From: Varibaculum massiliense
GTDB lineage: Bacteria > Actinomycetota > Actinomycetes > Actinomycetales > Actinomycetaceae
Length of the DNA stretch: 64,000 nt
Direction of reading: 5' to 3'
NCBI RefSeq assembly: GCF_900106855.1
Contig: NZ_FNWI01000004.1
Span: 1,364,001 to 1,428,000 of the forward strand
Under the pieces are notes generated by a model. That model saw nothing but the letters and a program-made list of their open reading frames with translations. It did not search any database and had not been told where the DNA came from. A program made the position numbers and the translations under genes. Shown here piece by piece: positions 42,131 to 52,730 of the stretch; positions within the stretch are counted from its first letter, which is position 1, and each line of letters opens with the position of its first letter.

Positions 42131-43459
42131 TTATTTCTTTTCGGCGGCCCAACCGTCTTGGAAGTTCTTAACTACCTTGTTCCAGTCCAGGTTGCCAATG
42201 GCGTACTGTCCTAGATCCTGGCCAAAGTCGTCCTTAAACTTCTGCGACGGATAAGTGGTGAATACCCACGGTACAGTTTCCAGTTTGTCGTTGCTAATGG
42301 AAGCCGCAATTTCCTTGGCTAACGGGTCGTTCGGAATCTCGTCAGCAGAGAAAGCCTTGAAGGGGGCGATAAAGCCGAGGTCTTCCACCACGAACTTCTT
42401 GCCCTGGGGATCGGAGAAGAGCCAGTTGATGAAATCAATGGTGGCCTTCTGATCAGCCTCGGAGGCCTTAGCGTTAACCGCCATGAAGGCTTCGGTACCT
42501 ACGCACAGACCCTGCTTTTCTTCACCCTTGTGACCGGTGTAGATAGGCAGCATCTTAATCTTGTCTTCCTTAACTACGTTGCCTTTCTCTTCGGCGACCT
42601 GGCTCCAAGCCCAGTTACCGTTCTGCACCATAGCGGCTTTACCCTGCGCAAACTCAGCCATAGAGTCGGCTACGTTCTTGTTAGGAGTTAGCTTGCGGTC
42701 AACAGTGGAGTTATCCAAGTAGAGGTCGAAAATATTCTTGAACTCTTTATTGTACTTGAATTCTGCCTTGGCTTTATCGGTTACCTTGTCGTCCTGGTAC
42801 TCGTAGTACATGGGGATGTTAGACAGGTGGGTCTGCCAACGCCAATCTTCACCTTTAGCTAGCGAAGTGGAGGCAAACACCCCATCAATTCCCAGGTCAG
42901 CTTTATGCGCCTGCATATCTTCAACAACTTCTTTCAATTTGGCGAAGTTATTGATTTCATCCATCTTGGTAGCTTTGGCGCCCGGCATAGCGAAGTACTT
43001 GTCCATGATTTCTTGGTTGTAGACAATGCCGTAACCTTCTACTGCCAGCGGCACGCCGTAAATCTTGCCGTCTTCGCCCTTAAGTGCCAGGTTGGGATCA
43101 TTTAGATCTTTGGCGAACTTGGTGTCGGTGAGGTCAGCAGTGTATTTCTGCCAGCTCTTCAGACCAACTGGACCGTTCACGTTGAATAGGGTGGGAGCGT
43201 CAGATTTAGCAACTTCCGACTTTAGCTGCTGTTCATAGTTTCCAGAACCCACGGTTTGAATTTTGACTTCTACACCCTTGTCTTTGGTGTAGGCTTCAGC
43301 AATTTTCTTGAAGGCTTTTTCCTGTTCTGGTTTCCAGTTCAGCATATAAACCTTGCCCTTGCCATCGCCAGCGTCAGAGCCTGAAGAACAGGCTGCCAAG
43401 CCGGTCAACGCAAAAGCGCTGGCAACGAAAGTTGCCAGAATACGAGTTTTCCTTGACAT
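42131..43459 (-). CDS. Sugar-binding lipoprotein of ABC transporter (second system)
   Basis: A 442-residue extracellular binding protein of the MalE type. ATG 43457-43459 is preferred over the longer frame from 43480 because AAAGGGGG lies six bases upstream and the product then begins MSRKTRILATF with a lipobox LAAC near residue 23. Mature motifs include VYMLNWKPEQEKAFKKIAE, YGVPLAVEGYGIVYNQEIMD and FAQGKAAMVQNGNWAWSQV. It heads the operon and lies right after a LacI-type operator. The aromatic-rich binding region suits a di- or oligosaccharide, but the sugar is not identifiable. Confidence 0.94.
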   Translation of the reverse strand: MSRKTRILATFVASAFALTGLAACSSGSDAGDGKGKVYMLNWKPEQEKAFKKIAEAYTKDKGVEVKIQTVGSGNYEQQLKSEVAKSDAPTLFNVNGPVGLKSWQKYTADLTDTKFAKDLNDPNLALKGEDGKIYGVPLAVEGYGIVYNQEIMDKYFAMPGAKATKMDEINNFAKLKEVVEDMQAHKADLGIDGVFASTSLAKGEDWRWQTHLSNIPMYYEYQDDKVTDKAKAEFKYNKEFKNIFDLYLDNSTVDRKLTPNKNVADSMAEFAQGKAAMVQNGNWAWSQVAEEKGNVVKEDKIKMLPIYTGHKGEEKQGLCVGTEAFMAVNAKASEADQKATIDFINWLFSDPQGKKFVVEDLGFIAPFKAFSADEIPNDPLAKEIAASISNDKLETVPWVFTTYPSQKFKDDFGQDLGQYAIGNLDWNKVVKNFQDGWAAEKK

Positions 43460-43511
43460 TAACGTCCCCCTTTGGACCATCGATTAACAAGTGTGGGTAG
43501 GGATCCCACAC

Positions 43512-43566
43512 TTCATCGGAAACGTTTCCGATGAACATTTATACCGTATCAGTTAGAAGCGCTTAA
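43512..43566 (-). promoter_or_regulatory. LacI-type operator and promoter of the second sugar operon
   Basis: A perfect 24-bp palindrome at 43512-43535 has the LacI-family core GGAAACGTTTCC. On the minus strand it lies directly downstream of TATAAA (43543-43538) with TTAAGC (43566-43561) 17 bases further up, so a bound repressor would block start-site clearance. A separate nine-base inverted repeat (43489-43497 with 43505-43513) lies in the leader. Confidence 0.8.
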
Positions 43567-43635
43567 GGGAAGTGGCAACCCCAAAATCGTTATCGTCTTG
43601 TTAACTTTTGGGATTATTTTTATTTACAAAAGGAG

Positions 43636-43679
43636 TAAAAACGGCGGCGGCGCGGGGAAAATCCATCCGCGCCGCCGCC
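43636..43679 (-). terminator. Rho-independent terminator of the NlpC/P60 gene
   Basis: A 13-bp GC-only stem (43643-43655 with 43667-43679) is followed on the minus strand by GTTTTTAC. It lies 45 bases after the stop of the hydrolase gene. Confidence 0.9.
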
Positions 43680-43724
43680 CGGCATTGCAATTTTCAGTTA
43701 TTTATCAGGGGGTAATTGATTCTT

Positions 43725-44981
43725 TTAGAGCACCCGGACGTAGACCGGATTTCCGTAGACTTTGGCAATCCTTACTTTGTCACGCGGCTTGGGGGCGTGA
43801 ATCATATAGCCGTCGCCCAGGTAAATCCCCACGTGGTGGTTGTAGTTCACCATATCGCCTGGCAGAGCTTGCGCCCTAGAAACCCGGGTACCGACATTCC
43901 TTTGCGCCTGGGAAACACGGGGGAGCTTTATCCCGACAGAGTTCCGGTAGACGTACTGAACCAACCCGGAGCAGTCAAAGCCCGCGGGGGTGGTGCCGCC
44001 CCATACATAGGGAACCCCTAAGAACCGGTTGGCATAGGCAACCACCGCTGCCCGGGAGCCGCTGGTATTAGCAGTCGTAGAATTTGACCGGCTTTGCGAA
44101 CGCGCTTGCGAACGTGGTGTAGCTTGGGCTGGTCGTCTCTGGCTACGGGCAGCAGGTCGCTGCTGAGCGCTTTGGGTAGCGGCGCGTAAAGCTGCCTGTG
44201 CGGCGGCTTCCTCGCGTGCCTTCTTTTCGGCAGCAATCTGTTCTTGACGCTCTTTTTCTGCCTGCTCAGTTACCCCTCGCGCCTCCGCTAGCTTCGTAAC
44301 CAGTTCCTCGCGCTGGGCGCTCAACTGTGTCAACTTGCTCTCTGCTTCGGCTTTTAGCTGGTCGGCTGCATCTTTTTGCACCTTGACTTCTTGGGCTGCC
44401 TGCTCTTTTTCGTCCTTGGCGGTGTTGGCACGCTCCTGGAGTACCCCGGCCACTTTAGAGATAGAGTCAAAAGTCCGCATCTGGGCGTCAGCCTTGGAAC
44501 CAAATAGTTCAACGGATACCTTTCTCATTTCCACAGTCTGCAGACCATCGGCATTGAGGTAAGGGGTCAGCGAAGACAGTGATCCTTGGGTGGTGTAAAC
44601 CGTACGTGCCAGCCCGGCAAGAGCCTTGCGTGCCTGCTCCACCTTTTCTTGAGCATCCTTAGAATCCTGAGCGGTTTTCTCTGCTGCCTGCTTGGCAACT
44701 ACCAGGTTAGAAATGGCGTCGTTATAGCTGGCTTCCGCGCTCTCTGCGAGATCCCGAGCATTTTGAGTTTCGGTATTCACCTGAGCAAGTTGCGCCTCAA
44801 TGGCGGCTACCGAGTTCGCGGCGTTGCTTTCTGCAGCTTTAGCGGCATTTACCTTGTCGTCGGCTGGTGAAGCGAATGCTGCCGGCGCAAATATAGAAGC
44901 AGACGCTGCCAACGCAAAACTGGCCGAGATAACCAGGGCGCGCCTTCCTGCTTTTCTTCCCGCATATATGTGGGGGTTCAT
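43725..44981 (-). CDS. Secreted NlpC/P60 peptidoglycan endopeptidase with coiled coil
   Basis: A 418-residue exported hydrolase of the RipA/PcsB-like type. ATG 44979-44981 has AGGAGG six bases upstream and gives a signal peptide ending near residue 38 (APAAFA). Residues about 42-255 are an Ala/Glu/Lys-rich coiled coil, followed by an Arg/Gln/Ser-rich linker. The C-terminal NlpC/P60 domain (about 300-418) has Cys337 in GFDCSGLVQYVY, His383 in HHVGIYLGDGY and His395. It would cut peptide stems in peptidoglycan at the septum, with the coiled coil as regulatory partner-binding segment as known for relatives. Monocistronic, with its own terminator. Confidence 0.93.
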   Translation of the reverse strand: MNPHIYAGRKAGRRALVISASFALAASASIFAPAAFASPADDKVNAAKAAESNAANSVAAIEAQLAQVNTETQNARDLAESAEASYNDAISNLVVAKQAAEKTAQDSKDAQEKVEQARKALAGLARTVYTTQGSLSSLTPYLNADGLQTVEMRKVSVELFGSKADAQMRTFDSISKVAGVLQERANTAKDEKEQAAQEVKVQKDAADQLKAEAESKLTQLSAQREELVTKLAEARGVTEQAEKERQEQIAAEKKAREEAAAQAALRAATQSAQQRPAARSQRRPAQATPRSQARSQSRSNSTTANTSGSRAAVVAYANRFLGVPYVWGGTTPAGFDCSGLVQYVYRNSVGIKLPRVSQAQRNVGTRVSRAQALPGDMVNYNHHVGIYLGDGYMIHAPKPRDKVRIAKVYGNPVYVRVL

Positions 44982-45156
44982 AGTTTTCCTCCTAGAGCGA
45001 CTTTGGGAGTTATAAGTCGGACTAGGTGCCACAATACCGCTCTTTTGCACCTCTAACAACAACTTTCACATTAACAACACGTATAACAGGGCGGTGAAAT
45101 ATGAGGTTTCGGTAATGAAACCCGGTTTTTGGTGGAGAAATGCTGAACTTTTAAAG

Positions 45157-45224
45157 TAAAACACGCGAGAAACACCTAAGTGTGAAATAGCTCACTAAAA
45201 GCTATTTTTGGTGTTTCTCGCGTG
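45157..45224 (-). terminator. Compound terminator after ppa
   Basis: CACGCGAGAAACACC (45162-45176) is perfectly inverted at 45210-45224, and an inner repeat AAATAGCT/AGCTATTT (45185-45192 with 45200-45207) stacks inside. On the minus strand TTTTA follows. It ends the pyrophosphatase transcript. Confidence 0.85.
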
Positions 45225-45240
45225 CTTAATAAACAGAAAG

Positions 45241-45789
45241 CTATTCGGTAATCTGCCCATCGAAGAAGTCGGCAACTAAACCAAAATACTTCTTGCCATT
45301 CTCTGCTTCCCATTCCTTCATACGTTCCCGCGAGCGGAGAATCTCGGCTTCAGCCTCTTTACGCCCTACCCAATGGGCACCCTCCACCGATTTGCCCGGT
45401 TCCAAATCTTTATAGACCTCGAAGAAGTGCTGGATTTCCAGGCGATGGAACTCCGAAATATCTTCAATTTCGGTACGCCAAGAGGCGCGCTGATCGCCAG
45501 CAGGAACACAGAGAACCTTGTCGTCACCACCGTTTTCATCCCGCATCCGGAACATTCCCAGCGGGCGACAGCGAATCACACAACCGGGGAAAGTGCTTTC
45601 TTCCAAAACCACCAGCGCATCTAGGGGATCTCCATCCTCGCCCAAAGTGCCATCAATAAAGCCGTAGTCATCGGGATAACGAGTGGAAGTAAACAGCATT
45701 CGATCTAGCCGAATACGACCAGTTCCATGGTCAACCTCGTACTTATTGCGGTTGCCTTTCGGAATCTCGATAGTAACGTCAAATTCCAT
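45241..45789 (-). CDS. ppa: Inorganic pyrophosphatase, family I
   Basis: A 182-residue cytosolic enzyme that hydrolyses PPi to phosphate. The family I motif and metal ligands are present: [44 protein letters not shown] with its Asp cluster, and [21 protein letters not shown] 45787-45789 matches the family N-terminus and has AAAGGG upstream; the frame is open 24 codons further, which is not conserved. The dacB gene is divergent across a 125-base gap. Confidence 0.97.
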   Translation of the reverse strand: MEFDVTIEIPKGNRNKYEVDHGTGRIRLDRMLFTSTRYPDDYGFIDGTLGEDGDPLDALVVLEESTFPGCVIRCRPLGMFRMRDENGGDDKVLCVPAGDQRASWRTEIEDISEFHRLEIQHFFEVYKDLEPGKSVEGAHWVGRKEAEAEILRSRERMKEWEAENGKKYFGLVADFFDGQITE

Positions 45790-45914
45790 TTCCGTTCCCT
45801 TTCCCGCCTTGGCAGGCGAAGTATGCGACAATCGGAGCGAAATCAATAGCGCCGAAGTCATGGCGTCTGTTTTATATTTAAGAATACGTGGAAAATCTGC
45901 CAGCGAGGGGAAAA

Positions 45915-47357
45915 ATGCGAAAATCTGTACTTTTACCGCTGATTCTTTTGCTTGGCTTACTGTTGGGAGGCGTGGGGTACGGCGTTATGGACGCCTATAA
46001 TCTGGTGCCTGGGGTTCTTACTTTAGAAAACCGCTCCGTTGACCTTCCGGAAGGTGTGCAACTCGAAGTAGCTGAAACCGCAGTTGCGGCCCCGAAAGGG
46101 ATTGATAAAAGTGCTAGAGAAGTTACCTCTACCCAGGTGCAAAATCTGCTCGCAGAACTGGAAAAACAAGCTCAAAGCGGAGCCTCTTCCGGGGGGCAGA
46201 ATGAGCAAAACATAGAACAACCCCCAGTAAATACTGGCGCCAGAGTGGGGGCAGTGGTAATCGACACCGTCAGTGGGAAGACCGTCGCCCAATTAAATGG
46301 GGAACAAGCGATGACTCCCGCTTCCTCCAGTAAAGTGGTGGCGGCCGCTACCGCGCTACACACCCTCGGGCCGCAGTACCGTTTCACTACCTCTGCGCAC
46401 TTAGCGGGAGAAAAGCTCTATTTACGAGGCAACGGGGATCAGCTGCTGTCCTCCGGTGCCGGAGATTCTGCCGCTATTACCGGGCATGCGGGACTGGGGG
46501 ATTTAGCTGCTGAAACCGCGAATAAACTAAAGCAAAAGAAACTGACTTCGGTGCGGCTTTTTCTGGATGAAACTGTTTTTGGGGAACAAGCTGAGCTACC
46601 AAACTGGGTAGAGCAAGCAAACACTCAGTACGAAACAAAACCGGTGCCGCTGGCAATTCGCAATGGACTAGCGCATCCTGAGCTTACCTACGGATATGTG
46701 GAAGATCCCGCGCTGGCCGCCGCCCAAGAATTCGCGGCACGACTCAAGGAACAAGGCATCGAGGTTGGTGAGGTCGCGCGGGCAGAAACCCCCAAGGGTG
46801 CCGCTAAAGTAGCCCAGGTAAAAAGCGCTACCCTCCATGAAGTTACCCATGACACCCTGAAAGAATCTAACAATATGCTGGCAGAAGTGCTTTGCCGAGC
46901 GTCAGCGGTGAAAGCAGGAACCGGCGCGAACTTCCCCGGAGAAATAAAAGTAGCGCAAAAAGTTTTGGGGGAAATGAAGTTAGAGGGGGCAGATTTCCAA
47001 AACCAAGACTGTTCGGGGCTATCAACCGAGAATAAAATTAAACCCGAACTGTTGGCTTCGTTAACCCAGCGCGCTGCACACGGTGGTGACCAGCAGTTAC
47101 GTCCGTTGGTTTCTTCGCTGCCAGTGGGGGCTTTGGATGGCACTTTGCATGATCGCTATTTGGGAAAAACAGCAGCCGGGAATGTACGCGCCAAGACCGG
47201 ATCTTTGCAGGCAGCAAGGTCTTTGACCGGTCTGGTAACTACCAAATCTGGTAGAACTCTCACCTTTTGCGTGATTGTCGATTCCTTTAAGGAAGGATCA
47301 GGTGGGATTGCGCTGACCGCCATCGATAATTTTGTAGACGGATTGGCGGGTCTGTGA
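45915..47357 (+). CDS. dacB: D-alanyl-D-alanine carboxypeptidase, PBP4 family
   Basis: A 480-residue class C low-molecular-weight penicillin-binding protein. ATG 45915 has GAGGGG upstream and gives an N-terminal membrane segment ([18 protein letters not shown]). The active-site motifs are SSSK at 137-140 in [18 protein letters not shown] in [13 protein letters not shown] and KTG in [16 protein letters not shown] domain inserted between the first two motifs is typical of PBP4. It trims or cuts peptide cross-bridges outside the membrane. Its TGA overlaps the GTG of tilS, the usual actinobacterial order. Confidence 0.94.
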   Translation: MRKSVLLPLILLLGLLLGGVGYGVMDAYNLVPGVLTLENRSVDLPEGVQLEVAETAVAAPKGIDKSAREVTSTQVQNLLAELEKQAQSGASSGGQNEQNIEQPPVNTGARVGAVVIDTVSGKTVAQLNGEQAMTPASSSKVVAAATALHTLGPQYRFTTSAHLAGEKLYLRGNGDQLLSSGAGDSAAITGHAGLGDLAAETANKLKQKKLTSVRLFLDETVFGEQAELPNWVEQANTQYETKPVPLAIRNGLAHPELTYGYVEDPALAAAQEFAARLKEQGIEVGEVARAETPKGAAKVAQVKSATLHEVTHDTLKESNNMLAEVLCRASAVKAGTGANFPGEIKVAQKVLGEMKLEGADFQNQDCSGLSTENKIKPELLASLTQRAAHGGDQQLRPLVSSLPVGALDGTLHDRYLGKTAAGNVRAKTGSLQAARSLTGLVTTKSGRTLTFCVIVDSFKEGSGGIALTAIDNFVDGLAGL

Positions 47358-48463
47358 ATCCAGCAGCGACCACTGGCGCCGGGGGACGGCTAGAAAGAGC
47401 TGTTCTGGCACAGTTAAAGCACCTTGAACAAACCTATCCCGGAGCGACTTTGCTGGTGGCCTGTTCAGGTGGGGCAGATTCCCTAGCGCTAGCCGCCGCA
47501 TGTGCACGCCTGGCGCCCGCTCGTACCTTTAAATTAGTTGCTGCTACTGTGGATCATGGCTGGCGTCCAGAATCTGCCGCTCAAGCCAGGCGGGTGCAAG
47601 AAATACTTACCGGATTAGGCTACCGGCAGGTCGCCCTATTGGAGCTATCCCGTCAAGAAGCAGGTGGCGGTAAAGAAGGCGCGGCGCGCAAAGGACGCTA
47701 CCGGGCATTAGTCGCAGAAGCCAGCCGCTACGGAAAGCTGGGCTCCGAAGTGTTTATCCTGCTGGGGCATACCCGCGACGACCAGGCAGAAACCGTGCTG
47801 CTAGGGCTGATTCGTGGCAGTGGACCGCGCTCGATTGCCGGAATGCGCAGCTGGGGTAGGAACGAAAAAACTCAAGAAAAAGTTGCGTCCGAAAGTCAAA
47901 TAGGCAGTCAGGCAGGCTATTTACGACCGCTCCTAGAGTTGCCCCGCCAGGACACGGTTGCTGCCTGCCAGGAGTGGAGACTGCCCTATATTGATGACCC
48001 TTCGAATTATCCCGATGGTCCGGTTAAGGCCGTGGACGGATCTCCGCTGCGTCGCGCCGCCTTGCGTCATCAGGGACTCCCCGCCCTCGAAAAGGCTTTA
48101 GGGATGGATCCGCGACCTGCCCTGGCGCGTACTGCTGCCCTTTTGCAGGCAGATTTAGATGCTCTCGACACCTTAGCTGAATCCTGGTTTACGCAGGTTA
48201 AAAGGGAAAAACCCGAAGGAGTGAGGCTGGAAACTAGGCAGCTGCTTTCCCAGCCAGCAGCCATTCGCAAACGAGTGTGGCGCCTGGCAGCACTGGCGGC
48301 GGGAGCGCGAGCCTCAGACCTGCGGAAAGTACAACTAGATGCGGTGGATTTCTTGGCTACCGCGCGCCGAGGTACCGGTCCAATCCAGTTGCCGGGAAAG
48401 ATAAATTGCACCCGCGAAGCTGGAAGCTATGAACTGTGCTTCCGGCGTGAGCCTAGGGGATAG
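47354..48463 (+). CDS. tilS: tRNA(Ile)-lysidine synthetase
   Basis: A 369-residue PP-loop ATPase with SGGADS at 38-43, the next motif ATVDHGWRPES and GHTRDDQAETVLLGLIRGSG. It attaches lysine to C34 of tRNA-Ile(CAU) so that it reads AUA. GTG 47354 overlaps the dacB stop by GTGA. The C-terminal half is short compared with E. coli TilS, as usual for actinobacteria. hpt follows ten bases later. Confidence 0.95.
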   Translation: MNPAATTGAGGRLERAVLAQLKHLEQTYPGATLLVACSGGADSLALAAACARLAPARTFKLVAATVDHGWRPESAAQARRVQEILTGLGYRQVALLELSRQEAGGGKEGAARKGRYRALVAEASRYGKLGSEVFILLGHTRDDQAETVLLGLIRGSGPRSIAGMRSWGRNEKTQEKVASESQIGSQAGYLRPLLELPRQDTVAACQEWRLPYIDDPSNYPDGPVKAVDGSPLRRAALRHQGLPALEKALGMDPRPALARTAALLQADLDALDTLAESWFTQVKREKPEGVRLETRQLLSQPAAIRKRVWRLAALAAGARASDLRKVQLDAVDFLATARRGTGPIQLPGKINCTREAGSYELCFRREPRG

Positions 48464-48472
48464 ACTGGAAAA

Positions 48473-49024
48473 ATGGATGCAAACGATATGGGCGATGCGC
48501 TGGAGCGGGTATTAATCACCGAGCAGCAAATCGCAGACAAACTTGGGGAAATGGCAACTCAAATCGACCACGATTATCGCGGACGTGAGATATTGCTGGT
48601 AGGGGTGCTAAAAGGCGCCACGATGGTGATGGCGGATCTATCTCGCCTCATTCATACCCCCCTAGAAATCGATTGGATGGCGGTGTCCTCCTACGGGGCT
48701 TCCACCAAATCCTCCGGGGTGGTACGAATCCTAAAAGACCTGGATACTGATTTAGGGGGACGGGACGTGCTGATTGTAGAGGACGTGATTGATTCCGGTC
48801 TCACTTTGGATTGGCTCACCCGTAACCTGAGTTCCCGGGGCGCGGCCTCGGTAGAAATTGCGGCGCTACTGCGTAAACCGGAGGCAGCGAAAGTTGCAGT
48901 TGACGTGAAATATGTGGGATTCGATATTCCCAATGATTTCGTGGTGGGATACGGTCTGGATTATGCGGAAAAGTACCGGAATCTGCCATTCGTAGGCACC
49001 CTTGCCCCGCACGTTTACCAATAG
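48473..49024 (+). CDS. hpt: Hypoxanthine phosphoribosyltransferase
   Basis: A 183-residue purine salvage enzyme that converts hypoxanthine or guanine with PRPP to IMP or GMP. The PRPP-binding motif is VLIVEDVIDSGLT (99-111), the flexible loop has VSSYGASTKSSG and the base-binding segment is DFVVGYGLDY. Gene order tilS-hpt-ftsH is conserved in many Gram-positive bacteria. Confidence 0.97.
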   Translation: MDANDMGDALERVLITEQQIADKLGEMATQIDHDYRGREILLVGVLKGATMVMADLSRLIHTPLEIDWMAVSSYGASTKSSGVVRILKDLDTDLGGRDVLIVEDVIDSGLTLDWLTRNLSSRGAASVEIAALLRKPEAAKVAVDVKYVGFDIPNDFVVGYGLDYAEKYRNLPFVGTLAPHVYQ

Positions 49025-49178
49025 AAATCCCCTTGGCAGTTGCGGAAACGCTGCGCCGAAAGCGTAAAATCTGGCTGAGGGCAACCAGAATAAGCAATTA
49101 GGAGGCAAACCGTTTAGGCTTGTCTTTATAAAATAACGCCGCCACGCGGCACCGGCTAATAAGGTATGAAACCGATAA

Positions 49179-51176
49179 ATGGCGAATAAGAAAAAAGAAA
49201 ATCAGAAGTTGTGGCTCAAATGGGGAATCCCGGCGATTCTAATAATCGCCGCATTTTGGGCGATTTCCCTGATAATGGCACCCACCATAGTTGACACCTC
49301 CGAGGGGATTGCGCTACTCAAAGGGAAAACTGTAGAGCGGGCGATAGTCAATGACGGCACCCAACAGGTAAAGCTAGAGCTAACGAAAAAGTACACCCCG
49401 AAAAACTTGGGGAAAGATGCCCAGGTGATTCCGCCGAGTGGCGCTAAGGAAGTCACTTTTACTTTCGTGCAGTCTCAGGCGGAGCAGATAAATGATCTCA
49501 TCCAGGATGGGGATCTCAAGAAGGGCTATAACTCGATTTTCCCCACCGGTTCCTGGTGGTCAGCCCTTTTACAGATGATGATTCCCCTGCTGCTATTCTT
49601 CGCTCTTATCTGGTGGGCAATGTCCCGGATGCAGGGCGGGGGAATGCTGGGATTTGGCAAATCCAAATTTAAAAAGTTTGACGCCAGCGCCCCCAAGATT
49701 ACTTTTGCCGATGTGGCGGGAGCCGACGAAGCGGTAGAAGAACTGCGAGAAATCCAAGAATTTTTAGGGAACCCCGCGAAATTCCATAACCTGGGGGCTC
49801 GGATTCCCAAGGGAGTTTTGTTGTGTGGTCCGCCAGGAACAGGTAAAACCCTGCTGGCTAAGGCGGTAGCTGGGGAAGCAAAAGTTCCCTTCTTTAGCCT
49901 TTCCGGTTCGGAATTCGTAGAAATGTTCGTGGGCGTAGGTGCTTCCCGCGTGCGTGACCTATTCGGACAGGCAAAAGAATCTGCCCCCGCCATTGTGTTC
50001 GTCGACGAGATCGATGCGGTGGGACGCCACCGCGGAACCGGTATGGGCGGCGGCAACGATGAACGTGAACAAACCCTAAACCAGTTGCTGGTAGAAATGG
50101 ATGGGTTTGACGAGAACACTAACGTAATTTTGATTGCGGCCACCAACCGTCCCGATGTGCTTGATCCCGCACTGCTGCGCCCGGGACGATTTGACCGGCA
50201 GATTAACGTGGACGCCCCCGACATTAAGGGACGGAAAGCGATTTTGCAGGTGCATGCCAAAGGCAAGCCGATGACCACCGATGTGGATTTAGAACAGATT
50301 GCGAAGCGCACTCCCGGATTTACCGGCGCTGACCTGGAAAATGTGCTTAACGAGGCAGCACTGCTCACGGCTCGTTCCAATGCCGATTTGATTGATATGC
50401 GGGCAGTTGATGAAGCTATTGACCGGGTGATTGCGGGACCGCAAAAACGCACCCGAGTGATGAATGACCACGACAAACTGGTCACCGCCTATCATGAGGG
50501 CGGACACGCGTTATGTGCCGCTGCCTTGCGCTATACCGATCCGGTCACCAAAGTTACGATTTTGCCGCGCGGGCGTGCCCTGGGATACACCATGGTGATG
50601 CCGACCGAGGATCGCTACTCGCGCACTCGCAACCAGCTGCTAGACGAACTGGTCTATGCCATGGGAGGGCGGGTAGCTGAAGATTTGGTGTTCCTGGATC
50701 CTTCCACCGGAGCCTCCAACGATATTGAAAAAGCGACTGCTACCGCTCGCCGCCTAGTAACCGATTTCGGAATGTCCGATAAGGTGGGGCCGGTTAAGCT
50801 GGGCAAGGACGATAGTGAACCCTTCCTAGGGCGCGATGGTCTGTCTAGCAGGAACTATTCCGAGGCAGTGGCAGGCACCATTGACGAAGAAGTTCGTAGC
50901 TTCCTAGATAACGCCAACCGTGAGGCTTGGGAAATTCTTACTCGCAACCGAGGGATTCTCGATGATTTGGCTTCCCGCCTTATCGAAAAGGAAACCTTAC
51001 TGGAAGACGAGCTCAAGGAGATTTTTGAGCCGGTGCAAAAGCAACCCGAACGGGAGGTTTGGTCGTACGGCAAAGAGGGGGCAGTGCCGGGAGCTGTAAT
51101 CGGGCATCCGGTTAAGCAAACTCAAGAACCGGCCACTGCCCCGATTCCCGAGCATATGGAAGTAGAAGGTAAATAG
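49179..51176 (+). CDS. ftsH: ATP-dependent zinc metalloprotease FtsH
   Basis: A 665-residue membrane protease. Two N-terminal helices (about 12-33 and 127-148) flank an extracytoplasmic domain. The AAA module has Walker A GPPGTGKT (217-224), Walker [12 protein letters not shown], and the second-region-of-homology Arg in [11 protein letters not shown]. The zinc site is HEGGH (439-443), with a downstream Asp in the ASNDIEKAT segment. It degrades unassembled membrane proteins and short-lived regulators. The C-terminus is short and Pro-rich. folE follows three bases after its stop. Confidence 0.98.
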   Translation: MANKKKENQKLWLKWGIPAILIIAAFWAISLIMAPTIVDTSEGIALLKGKTVERAIVNDGTQQVKLELTKKYTPKNLGKDAQVIPPSGAKEVTFTFVQSQAEQINDLIQDGDLKKGYNSIFPTGSWWSALLQMMIPLLLFFALIWWAMSRMQGGGMLGFGKSKFKKFDASAPKITFADVAGADEAVEELREIQEFLGNPAKFHNLGARIPKGVLLCGPPGTGKTLLAKAVAGEAKVPFFSLSGSEFVEMFVGVGASRVRDLFGQAKESAPAIVFVDEIDAVGRHRGTGMGGGNDEREQTLNQLLVEMDGFDENTNVILIAATNRPDVLDPALLRPGRFDRQINVDAPDIKGRKAILQVHAKGKPMTTDVDLEQIAKRTPGFTGADLENVLNEAALLTARSNADLIDMRAVDEAIDRVIAGPQKRTRVMNDHDKLVTAYHEGGHALCAAALRYTDPVTKVTILPRGRALGYTMVMPTEDRYSRTRNQLLDELVYAMGGRVAEDLVFLDPSTGASNDIEKATATARRLVTDFGMSDKVGPVKLGKDDSEPFLGRDGLSSRNYSEAVAGTIDEEVRSFLDNANREAWEILTRNRGILDDLASRLIEKETLLEDELKEIFEPVQKQPEREVWSYGKEGAVPGAVIGHPVKQTQEPATAPIPEHMEVEGK

Positions 51177-51179
51177 CTG

Positions 51180-51746
51180 GTGAGTTATAACCAACTGGGG
51201 GTTGAACAGGCCATTCGTGACCTGCTGGTGGCTATTGGCGAAGATCCCGAGCGGGAAGGACTGCAGGAAACCCCGGCACGTATGGGCAGAGCTTGGAAAG
51301 AAGTAATGTCGGGGATGCACTCCGATCCCGCGGCGCCCTTAGAAAAACAGTTCCAGGTGGAAGATGACGAGATGGTGATGGTGCGGGGAATTCCTTTTTA
51401 TTCCCTGTGCGAACACCACTTGTTGCCGTTTTTCGGAGTGGCGCACGTAGCCTATATTCCCCGTGATGGTCGGATTACCGGGCTATCGAAACTGGCGCGG
51501 GTGGTAGAGGGATTTTCCCACCGGTTGCAGGTGCAAGAAAGACTGACTGCACAGGTAGCAGACGCGCTCATGGAAAAACTTAACCCGCAGGGAGCGGCAG
51601 TAGTTATCGAGGGCGAGCATCTTTGTATGTCCATGCGGGGCATTAAGAAACCGGGGGCGCGTACCACCACCTCGGCGCTGCGCGGTTCTATGCGTTCAGA
51701 CCCGCGTTCTCGAGCGGAAGTACTTTCGCTAATCCGTGGAAACTAG
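51180..51746 (+). CDS. folE: GTP cyclohydrolase I
   Basis: A 188-residue enzyme of the type I zinc-dependent family that converts GTP to dihydroneopterin triphosphate, the first step to folate. The zinc-site residues appear in [13 protein letters not shown] and [11 protein letters not shown], and the active-site segment is [20 protein letters not shown]. The start is GTG at 51180, right after ftsH. It leads the folE-folP-folBK set. Confidence 0.97.
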   Translation: MSYNQLGVEQAIRDLLVAIGEDPEREGLQETPARMGRAWKEVMSGMHSDPAAPLEKQFQVEDDEMVMVRGIPFYSLCEHHLLPFFGVAHVAYIPRDGRITGLSKLARVVEGFSHRLQVQERLTAQVADALMEKLNPQGAAVVIEGEHLCMSMRGIKKPGARTTTSALRGSMRSDPRSRAEVLSLIRGN

Positions 51747-51845
51747 ATGAGGCAAGGTAGCTGCGAATATCGGAAAAGAAAGAGAAATATGGCTTCAGCC
51801 TGTCTCCAGCCCCAAAGCTCGTTTAATGACAGGTAGGCTAGAATC

Positions 51846-52730
51846 ATGAAGATTCTGGAGATTCCTGGCCTCTTGACGCCGGGACGTACCAAAGTCATGG
51901 GGATTGTTAACGTCACTCCAGATTCTTTTTCCGATGGGGGAGCCTGGTTCGACCCTGAAAAAGCGGTTTCCCACGCCCTCGAATTAGAAGCGGAGGGCGC
52001 CGATATTCTGGATATCGGGGGTGAATCCACCCGACCCGGAGCCAAGTCTCTAAGCCCCGCGCAAGAACAAGAACGAGTATTGCCGGTTATTCACGGCTAC
52101 CTGAAAGCATCCCGGCGCCCCCTGCCTATTTCTTTAGATACCGTAAACGCGGAAACCGCTCAGGCGGGGATAGCCGCCGGAGTGCAGATTATTAACGATA
52201 TTTCCGGGGGAATAATGGATCCGCAGATGCTGGCGGTGGTAGCGGAAAATGATGCCTACTATATTTGCCAGCATATGCGGGGAAATCCCAAAACCATGGA
52301 CAGCTTGTGTGATTATGGTGGGGACGTAATCGGTGGGGTTTGTGAGGGTTTAAAGAAACGCGTTCAGGCCTGTGAAAAGGTCGGGGTTAATCTGCAGCGC
52401 CTGATTTTAGATCCCGGTTTAGGGTTCGCTAAAAGCGCGCAGCAGTCCTGGGAACTGCTCGGGAACCTCGATAAACTGGCGAAACTGGGGTATCCCTTGT
52501 TGATTGGGGCTTCCCGTAAACGTTTCCTAGAGATGGCAGTCCCTGCCGCCTGGGATAATCACCTGCCCGCAGGGGTGCAGGCGGGAACTGGGCGGCGCGA
52601 AGCAGCCACCACGGCGGTAAGTGCGCTGTGCGGGCAGGCAGGAGTTTGGGCAGTTCGAGTACATAAGGTCGCGGCCTCGCTGAGCGCGGTCGTAGCGGGG
52701 CAATTGTGGAGGGAAGCAAAATGTCGCTAA
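51846..52730 (+). CDS. folP: Dihydropteroate synthase
   Basis: A 294-residue TIM barrel that joins p-aminobenzoate to the pterin diphosphate. The family signatures are GIVNVTPDSFSDGG near residue 19, DILDIGGESTRPGA near 56 and DPGLGFAKS. The 100-base gap after folE has no other gene. The final bases overlap the next gene by ten. Confidence 0.97.
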   Translation: MKILEIPGLLTPGRTKVMGIVNVTPDSFSDGGAWFDPEKAVSHALELEAEGADILDIGGESTRPGAKSLSPAQEQERVLPVIHGYLKASRRPLPISLDTVNAETAQAGIAAGVQIINDISGGIMDPQMLAVVAENDAYYICQHMRGNPKTMDSLCDYGGDVIGGVCEGLKKRVQACEKVGVNLQRLILDPGLGFAKSAQQSWELLGNLDKLAKLGYPLLIGASRKRFLEMAVPAAWDNHLPAGVQAGTGRREAATTAVSALCGQAGVWAVRVHKVAASLSAVVAGQLWREAKCR

